Source: UBA1723 sp045629285 (GTDB lineage Bacteria; Bacteroidota; Bacteroidia; Bacteroidales; Paludibacteraceae). Taken from it: DNA of 64,000 bases. Location: assembly GCA_045629285.1 (NCBI GenBank), contig JAZQQY010000018.1:1-64000 (forward strand), given 5' to 3'. Below are positions 1 through 7,680 of this stretch, piece by piece; positions within the stretch are counted from its first letter, which is position 1, and each line of letters opens with the position of its first letter. A program made the position numbers and the translations under genes. The notes beneath the pieces were generated by a model. It was not told the DNA's origin. It saw only the letters and a list, made by a program, of their open reading frames with translations, and made no database searches.

Positions 1-944
1 GGAGCTACACCGAAGAAACCAGCCTCTGGGTTGATTGCGCGAAGGTTACCCTCCTCGTCGAACTTCATCCAAGCGATATCATCTCCGATAGTCTCAACCT
101 TCCATCCTGGAATAGTTGGGATCAACATAGCCAAGTTTGTCTTACCACAAGCTGATGGGAATGCGGCGCAAACACACTTAGTCTCCTTTGTAGCCTCTTT
201 AGTAAGCTTAAGGATAAGCATGTGCTCAGCCAACCAACCCTCTTCTTGAGCCATCTTAGAAGCGATACGAAGAGCGAAACACTTCTTACCAAGCAAAGCA
301 TTTCCTCCGTAACCTGAACCATAAGTCCAGATTTCGTGCTCCTCAGGGAATTGCACAATGTACTTATCGTCGATTGGAGCGCAAGCCCACTTAGCATCCT
401 TCAATCCGTCTGGCAATGGCTTACCTACAGAGTGGATACATGGGATGAAGTCATTCTTCTCCTCGATCAATTTGAGAGCGCCAGCACCCATACGAGTCAT
501 GATCTTCATTGAACCAACAACGTATGCAGAGTCTGTGATCTCAACACCAAGTTGAGAGATAGGACCGCCCAAAGGACCCATTGAGAATGGGATAACATAC
601 ATTGTACGACCCTTCATACAACCAGTGTACTTACCGATAAGGATCTTCTTCATCTCCTTTGGATCCATCCAGTTGTTTGTAGGACCAGCATCCTCCTGCT
701 TCTTTGAGCAGATGAATGTACGACCCTCTACACGAGCAACGTCTGAAGGATCAGACTGGAAGTAGTAGCTGTTTGGACGCTTCTTGTCATCCAACTTCTT
801 TGCCAAACCCTCGGCAACGCACTCATCCATTAGGCGAGTGAACTCTGCATCAGAACCATCACATAGAACGATGTTCTCTGGCTGCATGATGTCAGCCCAC
901 ATCTTTACCCATGTGTTAAGTTTTGCACAATTTGTTTTAATCAT
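1..944 (-). CDS. pckG: Phosphoenolpyruvate carboxykinase (GTP), 5' part
   Basis: Partial: the first 314 codons are present and the gene runs off the left edge. The product interconverts oxaloacetate and PEP using GTP in the cytoplasm. Visible family marks are ARVEGRTFI near the N-terminus, GYGGNALLGKKCFALRIAS, the GTP-class P-loop FPSACGKTN (residues 262-270, with K268) and the DDIAWM metal/nucleotide motif. The ATP-class loop is absent, so this is the GTP enzyme. The ATG at 944 is chosen because a Bacteroidota -7 box lies about 40 nt upstream. It is a lone transcription unit; the next minus-strand gene upstream is the CotH-like gene. Confidence 0.95.
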   Translation of the reverse strand, partial: MIKTNCAKLNTWVKMWADIMQPENIVLCDGSDAEFTRLMDECVAEGLAKKLDDKKRPNSYYFQSDPSDVARVEGRTFICSKKQEDAGPTNNWMDPKEMKKILIGKYTGCMKGRTMYVIPFSMGPLGGPISQLGVEITDSAYVVGSMKIMTRMGAGALKLIEEKNDFIPCIHSVGKPLPDGLKDAKWACAPIDDKYIVQFPEEHEIWTYGSGYGGNALLGKKCFALRIASKMAQEEGWLAEHMLILKLTKEATKETKCVCAAFPSACGKTNLAMLIPTIPGWKVETIGDDIAWMKFDEEGNLRAINPEAGFFGVA

Positions 945-981
945 GACTTATTTTAATTGAATTAAATTTTCGATTTGGGTG

Positions 982-989
982 CAAAAATA
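982..989 (-). promoter_or_regulatory. Probable -7 box for pckG
   Basis: On the minus strand this reads TATTTTTG, matching the Bacteroidota TAnnTTTG -7 element, 38 nt before the pckG ATG. No well-spaced TTTG -33 element is obvious. Confidence 0.4.
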
Positions 990-1093
990 GAAATTTTCAG
1001 CCGATTTTATGTTATACAATCAAAAAAATATTGCTGACGACATACTTTTTGATTTTTTGCTTACAAAGTTGTCTGATGAATTTACTCCTATTT

Positions 1094-3940
1094 CTAATCA
1101 ACAACTACTTTGACACTTTGATCTGTCCCCTCCAATGTCAAGATGTAAATGCCAGGCTTTACTATAAACTCCATATTTTCCGACGCTTTCTTGCTTTCGA
1201 TATAAGTTCCTTTTATATCCATTAGCATTACGTCTGCTTGGAATTTTCCTATCACACTTGCCACGACTCTACCTTTCTCCCCATGAGCTGTCAAAAAGAA
1301 CGGGTTACTGAAATTATAGTATGCCGGCCCGACAAAAAGGCCTTCGTCTACTTCACACATGTAGCATCCGTTAACTCCTCCTTTTTCCGTATAGTACTGA
1401 CTATTTGCTCCCGGGATCAACTCTCCGTCTTTGTACCATTGATACTTATGGAATTTCACGACATCGTTCTGAACGGCAATCACATCTGTCCAACAAACAA
1501 TCATATATGACGCCGGATAATTGATTTTCAAATCAATAGAGAACATCTTCTCAATATGTCCGGAATATAACTTTATATCTACTTTATATACTCCAGGTGC
1601 GACACTATCCGAAGTCGGTATCATGATGGCTGACAATTCTTCATCAAAGACTTTCAATGTATCGTTCAATTCCGGCAACTGTTCTGAACTGACCTGATAA
1701 TATTGCACCAAACCGGAAACATCAAGGCTGACCGACTGGACTCCTCCTGCCAATAGATGCTCGTCTACTTTAGTCACATCAAATTCAAAGCCACTACTTT
1801 CAACGATATCAAACTGGTAATGTTTAGGTTCAGACACTCCGTCTTCCCATTTATAGTTGGAGGAATCGTTAAGCGACACTACAACATCATAATCATCAAC
1901 TTCTTTCTGAACATTTCCGTCTACAGAATAAAGCGGATTCTCCTCAATCTCATAGATTTGATCCTTTCTGTTATAGATAAACACAGAATTATCTGGCGAC
2001 GGAATGGCGACAGGTGCTTTGTCGATCACGAAACTATATTTCTTATCGGCGACGGTCGCATCTGTCCATTCATAATTGACGGTATCGTTAAGTGCGACTG
2101 TAACTTCATATTCGCCAGCCGCTGCTCGGATATTATCCGAAATCGTATAGGCTGTATCTTCTGCCAGTGTATATTTCTGTGTATATATCTTATAAACAAA
2201 ATGCGTTGTGTCTGGCGACGGAATAGCAACAGTAGCTTTGTCTATGACAAACAGCATCTGAATATCTCTTATTGTCGAATCTTCCCAAACATAGTTGTTA
2301 TTGTCTCTCAATTTTACAGTTCTTACGTATGAACCTGTCTGTATAGCAGACACATTCAAACTATCAATCATGTAACGGTCTAACGTGTCTTCTATGATTT
2401 CAAACTGATGAGTCTTGCCGTTGTAAACGAAATTCATATCAGGAGATGATGGGAAATCAACTTTCTGTGGATAGATAGAGAAACTGAATGTAGTTGTATC
2501 CGGCAAACGATAATAATAGAGATCATCTCCGCTAAACGTAACACTCAAACTATAAACGCCAACATCAGATGCTGAGTCGCCGACAATTGTCATTTCCACA
2601 CTCTTTTTCCCTTCTGAAAGACCTTCCAACACAACCGATGGGAAATGCGTGTTTCCATCGTATACAAACGAAGTATCCGACACCACAAGTCGAAGCAAAT
2701 CCCTTGAATTAGGATAAAGCTCCAACATATAATCCAAACGCTTGTCGAACCAATTTCTGACCAGATCCACATCGTCAGACAAAGCAAATGTATTTCTTCC
2801 GTATTTTTCAGAGTACTTTACAACATTAGAATCAAGCACTGCCACCATTTTCTCCAAAGAGTCGATCAAAGTATTGACAACAATGGTGATACTATCCTTT
2901 TTTCTAGAGTATAAGTTTGTCTCAATCTCCTGAAACTCCGGCAATTCAAGCAGTTTTTCAAGCCAAGGATTAACGCTTACAGCCTCATCGTTATGAAAAC
3001 TGGTATCGAAATCCCACAATGGTCCCATCTTAATCTGCGATGTATGCGTATTCTCTTCTGTCAGTTTTTTCTTAAACAAATAAATATTAGAGCCTGCCAT
3101 ATCGGATGTTCCCAATACTTGATGAGACAAATGCCAAGCCGCGAAAGATTCTAAATCAATATATTTTGCCACTTCCTCACCTGTATATATAGCAGTTTCT
3201 GCCTCATTCAAATAACGCTTATGCAAACCCAGGATTGAATCTGTAACTTTTTCTGAATCAGGATATTTATAGGTAAACCCAAAATAGCTTGGCATTTCAT
3301 CGGTTTTGAAATACAGATCTTCACTCCAAAAGTAGGCATCCATTTCAATCAAGAAACCAGTCTTCTTTATATCGACTCTTCCATCAGATCTTTTAACTGA
3401 CTCCGCAAGCTGATATAATCCCCAATATTCGTCATTGATCATCAAGTTGACGAATTCGAATTCCGGCTGCCACTCGCCGCCTCTAAAATGCTTAGAAATC
3501 TCTCTTCCGACCAGATTTAGAAGAAGTCCTGGAGATTTTGGTTTAACTCTCAACAACAACCATTCTTTATCTTCACTAGTGCCTTCTATCAACGATTGTT
3601 TAGTCGATAATTTCAGTTTGTATTGGGGAGGTCTGATACTTGCACCGGTATTTCCTCTAATTCTGATTTTTGCTGTTTTCCCTTCACTTGAATAGAACAA
3701 AGTATCGGATCTGTACATTGTAGCTGCACAACCGACATATTCATTGTTAGTTGTAGTTATCCCGACACACTCCTCAGGTGCAGAAATATAATCGGTAGTA
3801 GGCAAAGTGTCGACATAAAGAGACAATACAGGCAAGCCCCAATCCATCACTTCAGTCTCATTATCAGAGGCTGCGTATGTGGAGTGCGTCACAAAAGAAA
3901 GCAATAAAAAGTTTAAGAGTGTCAACAATATTCTTGCCAT
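1094..3940 (-). CDS. Secreted CotH-like kinase-fold protein with four Ig-like repeats and a T9SS-type tail
   Basis: About 948 aa. The ATG at 3940 is preferred; a TTG two codons upstream is also possible. A signal peptide ends near residue 23 (THSTYAA). Residues about 80-320 look like the CotH protein-kinase-like family: RIRGNT, YKLKLS, WGLYQLAESVKR, FLIEMD and WDFDTSF. Residues about 420-715 hold four repeats of about 70 aa (FVYDGNTH, FVYNGKTH, FVYKIYTQ and FIYNRKDQ starts) resembling MBG/Ig-like modules. The C-terminus (from about residue 880, ending KPGIYILTLEG...VVVD) resembles a type IX secretion sorting domain. Likely an exported, cell-surface protein; its substrate is unknown. CotH of Bacillus phosphorylates spore-coat proteins, but activity here is inference. 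Confidence 0.75.
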   Translation of the reverse strand: MARILLTLLNFLLLSFVTHSTYAASDNETEVMDWGLPVLSLYVDTLPTTDYISAPEECVGITTTNNEYVGCAATMYRSDTLFYSSEGKTAKIRIRGNTGASIRPPQYKLKLSTKQSLIEGTSEDKEWLLLRVKPKSPGLLLNLVGREISKHFRGGEWQPEFEFVNLMINDEYWGLYQLAESVKRSDGRVDIKKTGFLIEMDAYFWSEDLYFKTDEMPSYFGFTYKYPDSEKVTDSILGLHKRYLNEAETAIYTGEEVAKYIDLESFAAWHLSHQVLGTSDMAGSNIYLFKKKLTEENTHTSQIKMGPLWDFDTSFHNDEAVSVNPWLEKLLELPEFQEIETNLYSRKKDSITIVVNTLIDSLEKMVAVLDSNVVKYSEKYGRNTFALSDDVDLVRNWFDKRLDYMLELYPNSRDLLRLVVSDTSFVYDGNTHFPSVVLEGLSEGKKSVEMTIVGDSASDVGVYSLSVTFSGDDLYYYRLPDTTTFSFSIYPQKVDFPSSPDMNFVYNGKTHQFEIIEDTLDRYMIDSLNVSAIQTGSYVRTVKLRDNNNYVWEDSTIRDIQMLFVIDKATVAIPSPDTTHFVYKIYTQKYTLAEDTAYTISDNIRAAAGEYEVTVALNDTVNYEWTDATVADKKYSFVIDKAPVAIPSPDNSVFIYNRKDQIYEIEENPLYSVDGNVQKEVDDYDVVVSLNDSSNYKWEDGVSEPKHYQFDIVESSGFEFDVTKVDEHLLAGGVQSVSLDVSGLVQYYQVSSEQLPELNDTLKVFDEELSAIMIPTSDSVAPGVYKVDIKLYSGHIEKMFSIDLKINYPASYMIVCWTDVIAVQNDVVKFHKYQWYKDGELIPGANSQYYTEKGGVNGCYMCEVDEGLFVGPAYYNFSNPFFLTAHGEKGRVVASVIGKFQADVMLMDIKGTYIESKKASENMEFIVKPGIYILTLEGTDQSVKVVVD

Positions 3941-3990
3941 TAACAATGTTTGTTTTGGTTCTAAGATCTAATGCGACGCAAATATATAAA

Positions 3991-4021
3991 AAAAAGGGCA
4001 GTGACAAATCACTACCCTTTT
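3991..4021 (-). terminator. Intrinsic terminator downstream of fba
   Basis: Arms AGGGCAGTG and CACTACCCT (one G-U) around the loop ACAAAT, flanked by A and T runs. On the minus strand the stem is followed by a T-rich tract, so it ends fba transcription and separates it from the CotH-like gene. Confidence 0.8.
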
Positions 4022-4043
4022 CTGTTTCTTGTTAGGCAATTGA

Positions 4044-5051
4044 TTATTCAGCCTTACCCTTTGAACCAAGAACGTTAACGATCTTGTGAGTGTACATCTT
4101 AACCATCTCCTTACGAGCGTCACCACAGTACTGACGTGGGTCGAAGTGATCTGGGTGCTCAGCGAAGTGCTTACGAACTGCACCTGTGAAAGCAAGACGA
4201 GAGTCTGAGTCGATGTTGATCTTACATACAGCTGACTTAGAAGCCTTAGTAAGCTCTGACTCAGGAATACCGATTGCGTTTGGCAACTTACCACCGTAAG
4301 TGTTGCACATCTCAACGTACTCCTCAGGAACTGAAGAAGAACCGTGAAGAACGATAGGGAAACCACCCTGTGCAGCAAACTTCTCCATAACGCCCTCAAG
4401 AACGTCGAATGCCAATGGCGGTGGAACAAGCTTACCCTCAGCGTTACGAGTACACTGCTCTGGAGTGAACTTGTAAGCACCGTGTGAAGTACCGATAGAG
4501 ATAGCTAGAGAGTCACAACCTGTGCGAGTAGCGAAGTCGATAACCTCTTCAGGGTTAGTGTAAGTGTGGTGGTCTGCAGATACCTCATCCTCAACACCAG
4601 CCAATACACCAAGCTCACCCTCTACAGTTACACCGTACTGGTGTGCGTAGTCACAAACCTTCTTTGTTAGAGCAACGTTCTCCTCGTATGGAAGGTGAGA
4701 ACCGTCGATCATAACTGAAGAGAATCCGTTGTCGATACAGTCCTTGCAAAGCTCGAATGAATCACCGTGGTCAAGGTGAAGAACGATCTGTGGCTTCTCC
4801 CAACCTAGCTCCTTAGCGTACTCTACAGCTGCCATACCTAGGTAACGAAGGATTGTTCCGTTAGCGTAGTTACGAGCACCCTTAGAAACCTGAAGGATAA
4901 CTGGTGACTTCTCTGTAGCTGCTGCAGTTACGATAGCCTGAAGCTGCTCAAGATTGTTGAAGTTGAAAGCTGGAACAGCGTAACCGCCCTTAAGTGCCTT
5001 AGCGAACATCTCCTTAGTGTTAACTAGGCCTAACTCTTTGTAATTAACCAT
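4044..5051 (-). CDS. fba: Class II fructose-1,6-bisphosphate aldolase
   Basis: 335 aa from the ATG at 5051. It cleaves fructose-1,6-bisphosphate to DHAP and glyceraldehyde-3-phosphate, using zinc. Visible motifs are HLDHGD, SVMIDGSHLPYEEN, EGELGVLAG, ISIGTSHGAYKF and VLHGSSSVPEEY, which carry the metal and substrate ligands of the class II family. A longer open frame starts at 5093, but the -7 box at 5091-5098 overlaps it, so the start MVNYKELG at 5051 is chosen. It is a single gene with its own promoter and terminator. Codon use is strongly biased, as expected of a highly expressed glycolytic gene. Confidence 0.96.
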   Translation of the reverse strand: MVNYKELGLVNTKEMFAKALKGGYAVPAFNFNNLEQLQAIVTAAATEKSPVILQVSKGARNYANGTILRYLGMAAVEYAKELGWEKPQIVLHLDHGDSFELCKDCIDNGFSSVMIDGSHLPYEENVALTKKVCDYAHQYGVTVEGELGVLAGVEDEVSADHHTYTNPEEVIDFATRTGCDSLAISIGTSHGAYKFTPEQCTRNAEGKLVPPPLAFDVLEGVMEKFAAQGGFPIVLHGSSSVPEEYVEMCNTYGGKLPNAIGIPESELTKASKSAVCKINIDSDSRLAFTGAVRKHFAEHPDHFDPRQYCGDARKEMVKMYTHKIVNVLGSKGKAE

Positions 5052-5090
5052 TTTATGAAAAATTAAATATTTCACGTTATTATCTACCGG

Positions 5091-5119
5091 CAAAAATAAT
5101 AATTTTTCTCTTTTTCAAC
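5091..5119 (-). promoter_or_regulatory. fba: Promoter of fba
   Basis: Minus-strand -7 box TATTTTTG (5091-5098) and an upstream TTG (5117-5119) at roughly -33 spacing. Its position decides the fba start: translation from 5093 would begin inside the promoter. Confidence 0.55.
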
Positions 5120-5160
5120 GTGATTGTAGCTCAACTTTTTTCGTCATTATTTCAGCCAAC

Positions 5161-5210
5161 TTCTTACTTTTTACCTCTTACTTCTTATTTTTACCTCTTA
5201 CTTCTTACTT
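5161..5210. repeat. Pyrimidine-rich tandem repeat
   Basis: Two perfect adjacent copies of the 20-bp unit TTTTTACCTCTTACTTCTTA (5168-5187 and 5188-5207), preceded by a partial unit TTCTTAC. It lies between the candidate small RNA terminator and the fba promoter. Confidence 0.9.
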
Positions 5211-5211
5211 A

Positions 5212-5314
5212 AAAACAAAAGTCTCCCTTCTCAAGGAGACAATCATCTAATTTTATAACTAAAACTTTTCTTATATTATGGCTCTATTCACATAATGTGG
5301 TTAATTACTAATTC
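5212..5314 (-). ncRNA. Candidate small RNA, about 100 nt
   Basis: A minus-strand promoter (TTG at 5349-5351, 20 nt, TACCTTTG at 5321-5328) is followed by about 100 nt without an ORF. The segment ends in a stem (GTCTCC/GGAGAC, 5221-5240) followed on the minus strand by TTTTGTTTTT. An internal CACAT/ATGTG hairpin is also present near 5290-5300. A promoter and a terminator with no ORF between them suggest a stand-alone RNA. I do not recognise a named family. It could instead be a leader with a terminated read-through into fba. Confidence 0.4.
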
Positions 5315-5320
5315 CGTCTG

Positions 5321-5351
5321 CAAAGGTACACCTGCCGGCGATTGTGGGCAA
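5321..5351 (-). promoter_or_regulatory. Minus-strand promoter of the candidate small RNA
   Basis: TACCTTTG (-7) with an upstream TTG (-33) separated by 20 nt. It is one of the better consensus matches in the window, yet no protein gene starts downstream until fba, which has its own promoter. Confidence 0.5.
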
Positions 5352-5372
5352 TACCTATTTGTAATGAATTGG

Positions 5373-5390
5373 ATGACATAGACATGTCAT
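5373..5390. repeat. Short perfect inverted repeat
   Basis: ATGACAT and ATGTCAT arms around AGAC. It lies just upstream of the candidate small RNA promoter on the minus strand, so it could be an operator, but nothing confirms this. Confidence 0.4.
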
Positions 5391-5400
5391 TCCGAAATCA

Positions 5401-5424
5401 GACGCACTGACGCGACGTCTCTAC
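5401..5424. repeat. Dispersed GACG...ACGTCTCTAC element, copy 1
   Basis: Ends in ACGTCTCTAC and carries imperfect internal symmetry. Related sequences occur at 12908-12928, 39750-39773 and 62697-62720, all in intergenic DNA. Confidence 0.5.
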
Positions 5425-5459
5425 AAAAAATCCCCACCTAAGCTACCTTAGATGAGGAT
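5425..5459 (-). terminator. Intrinsic terminator of the DUF1015 gene
   Basis: Stem of 13 pairs with two mismatches (5430-5442 with 5447-5459, loop CTAC), followed on the minus strand by six T residues. It lies 40 nt past the stop codon at 5501. Confidence 0.8.
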
Positions 5460-5500
5460 TATCTGTTATTAAAGACCGTAGTCTATTTCAATCAGTCAAA

Positions 5501-6748
5501 TCACACCAACTTGTGGATGCAAAGACCGCTACGAAGCTTTGGTTCAAACCATGTAGCCTTTGGAGGCATGATGTTACCGCTGTCAGCGATATCCATGATC
5601 TGCTGCATAGATACAGGATAAAGAGCAAGAGCTGTCTTCATCTCACCTGAATCTACTCTCTTCTTCAACTCCTTCAAACCACGTAGTCCACCTACGAAGT
5701 CAATTCTCTTTGAAGAACGAAGATCCTTGATATCCAAGATCTCGTCAATGATAAGCTTAGATGAGATAGACACGTCAAGCACACCGATTGGATCGTTGTC
5801 GTCGTATGTACCCTTCTTTGCTGTCAAGCTGTACCACTTACCTGATAGGTAAAGAGAGAAGTTGTGAAGTGCGTTTGGCTTGTACATATCCTCACCCTTG
5901 CACTCAACCTCGAAGTTCTTCTTCAAAGCCTCTAGGAATTGCTCGTCCGACAAACCATTAAGATCCTTGATCACACGGTTGTAGTCAAGAATAGTAAGCT
6001 GGCTTGCAGGGAAACAAACTGCCATGAAGTAGTTATACTCCTCATCACCCTTGTGGTTAGGGTTCTGCTTTCTCTTCTCATCACCTACAAGTGCAGCTGC
6101 AGCTGAACGGTGGTGACCGTCTGCGATGTAAAGATTCTTCATCTTACCGAACTCCTCAGTTACAGTCTTGATGTCAGCGTCGTCGCTGATGATCCAGAAC
6201 TTGTGACCGAATCCGTCGATTGGAGCGATAAAATCGTAAACTGGAGTCGAAGCTGCATACTTAGCAACCAACTTGTCAAGAATTGCGTTGTCTGGGTAAG
6301 CGAAGAATACAGGCTCTATGTTAGCGTTGTTGACGCGAACGTGCTTCATTCTATCCTCTTCCTTATCGCGACGTGTTAGCTCATGCTTCTTGATAACGCC
6401 AGTCATATAATCGTCCACGTATGCACAAACCACAAGACCATACTGAGTCTTTCCGTTCATTGTCTGAGCATAGATGTAGTACTGCTCCTTGTTATCCTGA
6501 ACCAACCATCCCTTATCCTGGAACATCTGGAAGTTCTGAGCTGCTTTCTCGTAAACACGAGGATCATACTCGCTTGTCCCCTCTGGGAAATCGATTTCTG
6601 GCTTGATGATGTGGTAAAGAGACTTCTCGTTACCCTTAGCCTCCTCACGTGCCTCTTCGCTGTTTAGCACGTCGTATGGACGGCTCTCTACCTGCTCCAC
6701 CAACTCTTTTGGCGGGCGAATACCTTTAAATGGTTTTACTATTGCCAT
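5501..6748 (-). CDS. DUF1015 family protein
   Basis: 415 aa, soluble, no signal peptide. The N-terminus (MAIVKPFKGIRPPKEL) and the conserved YIADGHHRSAAA segment near residue 210 are typical of DUF1015 (PF06245), a widespread family without an established biochemical role. In other bacteria it often sits near serine-biosynthesis genes; here its neighbour is menG, 54 nt upstream, so the two may be co-transcribed. The hairpin between them (6785-6798) lacks a strong T tract and may only process or attenuate the transcript. Length is normal for the family. Confidence 0.85.
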   Translation of the reverse strand: MAIVKPFKGIRPPKELVEQVESRPYDVLNSEEAREEAKGNEKSLYHIIKPEIDFPEGTSEYDPRVYEKAAQNFQMFQDKGWLVQDNKEQYYIYAQTMNGKTQYGLVVCAYVDDYMTGVIKKHELTRRDKEEDRMKHVRVNNANIEPVFFAYPDNAILDKLVAKYAASTPVYDFIAPIDGFGHKFWIISDDADIKTVTEEFGKMKNLYIADGHHRSAAAALVGDEKRKQNPNHKGDEEYNYFMAVCFPASQLTILDYNRVIKDLNGLSDEQFLEALKKNFEVECKGEDMYKPNALHNFSLYLSGKWYSLTAKKGTYDDNDPIGVLDVSISSKLIIDEILDIKDLRSSKRIDFVGGLRGLKELKKRVDSGEMKTALALYPVSMQQIMDIADSGNIMPPKATWFEPKLRSGLCIHKLV

Positions 6749-6784
6749 TTCTATATAGATTTATGTTATAATTCAAATCGTAGC

Positions 6785-6798
6785 GACGGTTCCCCGTC
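6785..6798. repeat. GACGG/CCGTC hairpin between menG and DUF1015
   Basis: Arms GACGG and CCGTC around TTCC in the 54-nt gap. No strong T run follows on either strand, so it looks more like an intergenic repeat or processing hairpin than a terminator. Confidence 0.45.
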
Positions 6799-6802
6799 CT
6801 TA

Positions 6803-7546
6803 TTATTTAGTCGCAAAATAGAAAGTGCATGTCTGCATTGTAAACTTTCTTATCTCAACAGCTTTGAATCCAACTTTCATAAGCAGCTTCTTCATCTCCT
6901 CTCCCTGTGGGAATGCATCAATTGATTCAGGCAAATATGCGTAAGCTGTGCTGCTTGTCTTCAAAATCTTCGCCATGACAGGGATGAAGATTTTTGTGAA
7001 GATTCTGTAGCCCAACCTATAAAGTGGATTTGTCGGAACGCTCAATTCCAGAATTGCAAGTGAACCTCCGTCTCTGACAACTCTGCAAATCTCCGACAAC
7101 CCTTTTTCCAGGCTCTCGAAATTGCGAACTCCAAAGGCTACCGTCGCAGCATCAAAACTTTTGTCTTCAAACGGAAGGTTCATCGAGTCGGCACGCATAA
7201 GGTCGATGAAATCGCTCTTTTTTGCATCCTTCACCTTCTTTTCTCCGACGCGGATCATCTCCTCTGAGATATCCACTCCGACAATACGGGCAGGTTCAAT
7301 TGCCTCGTAAGCAGAAAGTGCGAAATCTGCAGTTCCTGTTGCGACATCAAGAATTGTATTCGGATTTGTCTGTTTCAAACGCTTGATTGCCTTCTGACGC
7401 CAGCTTCTATCCTGGCCAAGCGACATCAGACGATTCATAGTATCGTAGTGCGGAGCGATATCGTCAAACATCTGCTCCACCTGCTCCGTCTTGCTACTTG
7501 AAGAAGACTCAAAGGGTTTTACATCCTCACATTTAAAATCAGACAT
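6803..7546 (-). CDS. menG: Demethylmenaquinone/2-octaprenylphenol C-methyltransferase
   Basis: 247 aa SAM-dependent methyltransferase of the UbiE/MenG family. It catalyses the last step of menaquinone synthesis, methylating demethylmenaquinone. Marks are VEQMFDDIAPHYDTMNRLMS near residue 23, the SAM loop DVATGTADFA, VGVDISEEMI, VAFGVRNF and the late LAILELSVP strand. Since Bacteroidota generally use menaquinone, menG is the better symbol than ubiE. A -7 box lies at 7572-7579 on the minus strand. DUF1015 follows in the same direction. Confidence 0.93.
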   Translation of the reverse strand: MSDFKCEDVKPFESSSSSKTEQVEQMFDDIAPHYDTMNRLMSLGQDRSWRQKAIKRLKQTNPNTILDVATGTADFALSAYEAIEPARIVGVDISEEMIRVGEKKVKDAKKSDFIDLMRADSMNLPFEDKSFDAATVAFGVRNFESLEKGLSEICRVVRDGGSLAILELSVPTNPLYRLGYRIFTKIFIPVMAKILKTSSTAYAYLPESIDAFPQGEEMKKLLMKVGFKAVEIRKFTMQTCTFYFATK

Positions 7547-7571
7547 ATTTCTCTTTAATTTAATTTATAGG

Positions 7572-7579
7572 CAAAAATA
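7572..7579 (-). promoter_or_regulatory. menG: Probable -7 box for menG
   Basis: Minus-strand TATTTTTG, 25 nt upstream of the menG ATG. No clear -33 TTTG. Confidence 0.4.
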
Positions 7580-7643
7580 AAAAAAAGTAATTAAAGTTGA
7601 CGGCATTATTCTACACTTATATCCTCTTTCGCAATAAAAAATG

Positions 7644-7651
7644 TATATTTG
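7644..7651 (+). promoter_or_regulatory. Probable -7 box for the aminolipid acyltransferase pair
   Basis: TATATTTG, 29 nt upstream of the ATG at 7681. It falls inside a longer open frame beginning at 7597, which argues that translation starts at 7681 rather than upstream. Confidence 0.45.
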
Positions 7652-7680
7652 CCATAGAATATGCAAGAGCAGATAGCAAA

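Larger units (their letters stand above)
5099..5500. other. Intergenic region between fba and the DUF1015 gene
   Basis: About 400 nt with no convincing protein gene. It holds a 20-bp tandem repeat, a hairpin followed by a minus-strand T tract, a divergent-looking minus-strand promoter, two other inverted repeats and the DUF1015 terminator. The separate entries cover each one. Confidence 0.8.

Noticed and set aside
1757..2332. 191-codon plus-strand open frame antisense to the CotH-like gene
   Set aside because: Its product is rich in Ile, Phe, Arg and Cys without a family pattern, and it lies wholly within a well-supported gene whose repeats explain the open frame.
3968..4480. 170-codon minus-strand frame within fba
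   Set aside because: Out of frame with the aldolase, Ser/Leu/Arg-rich, a by-product of biased codon use.
5052..5093. 14-codon N-terminal extension of aldolase
   Set aside because: It overlaps the fba -7 box and is not family-like.
5161..5210. Possible CRISPR array
   Set aside because: The 20-bp units are directly adjacent with no spacers.
7597..7680. N-terminal extension of the GlsA-like protein
   Set aside because: A -7 box lies inside it and the family-like sequence starts after the ATG at 7681.
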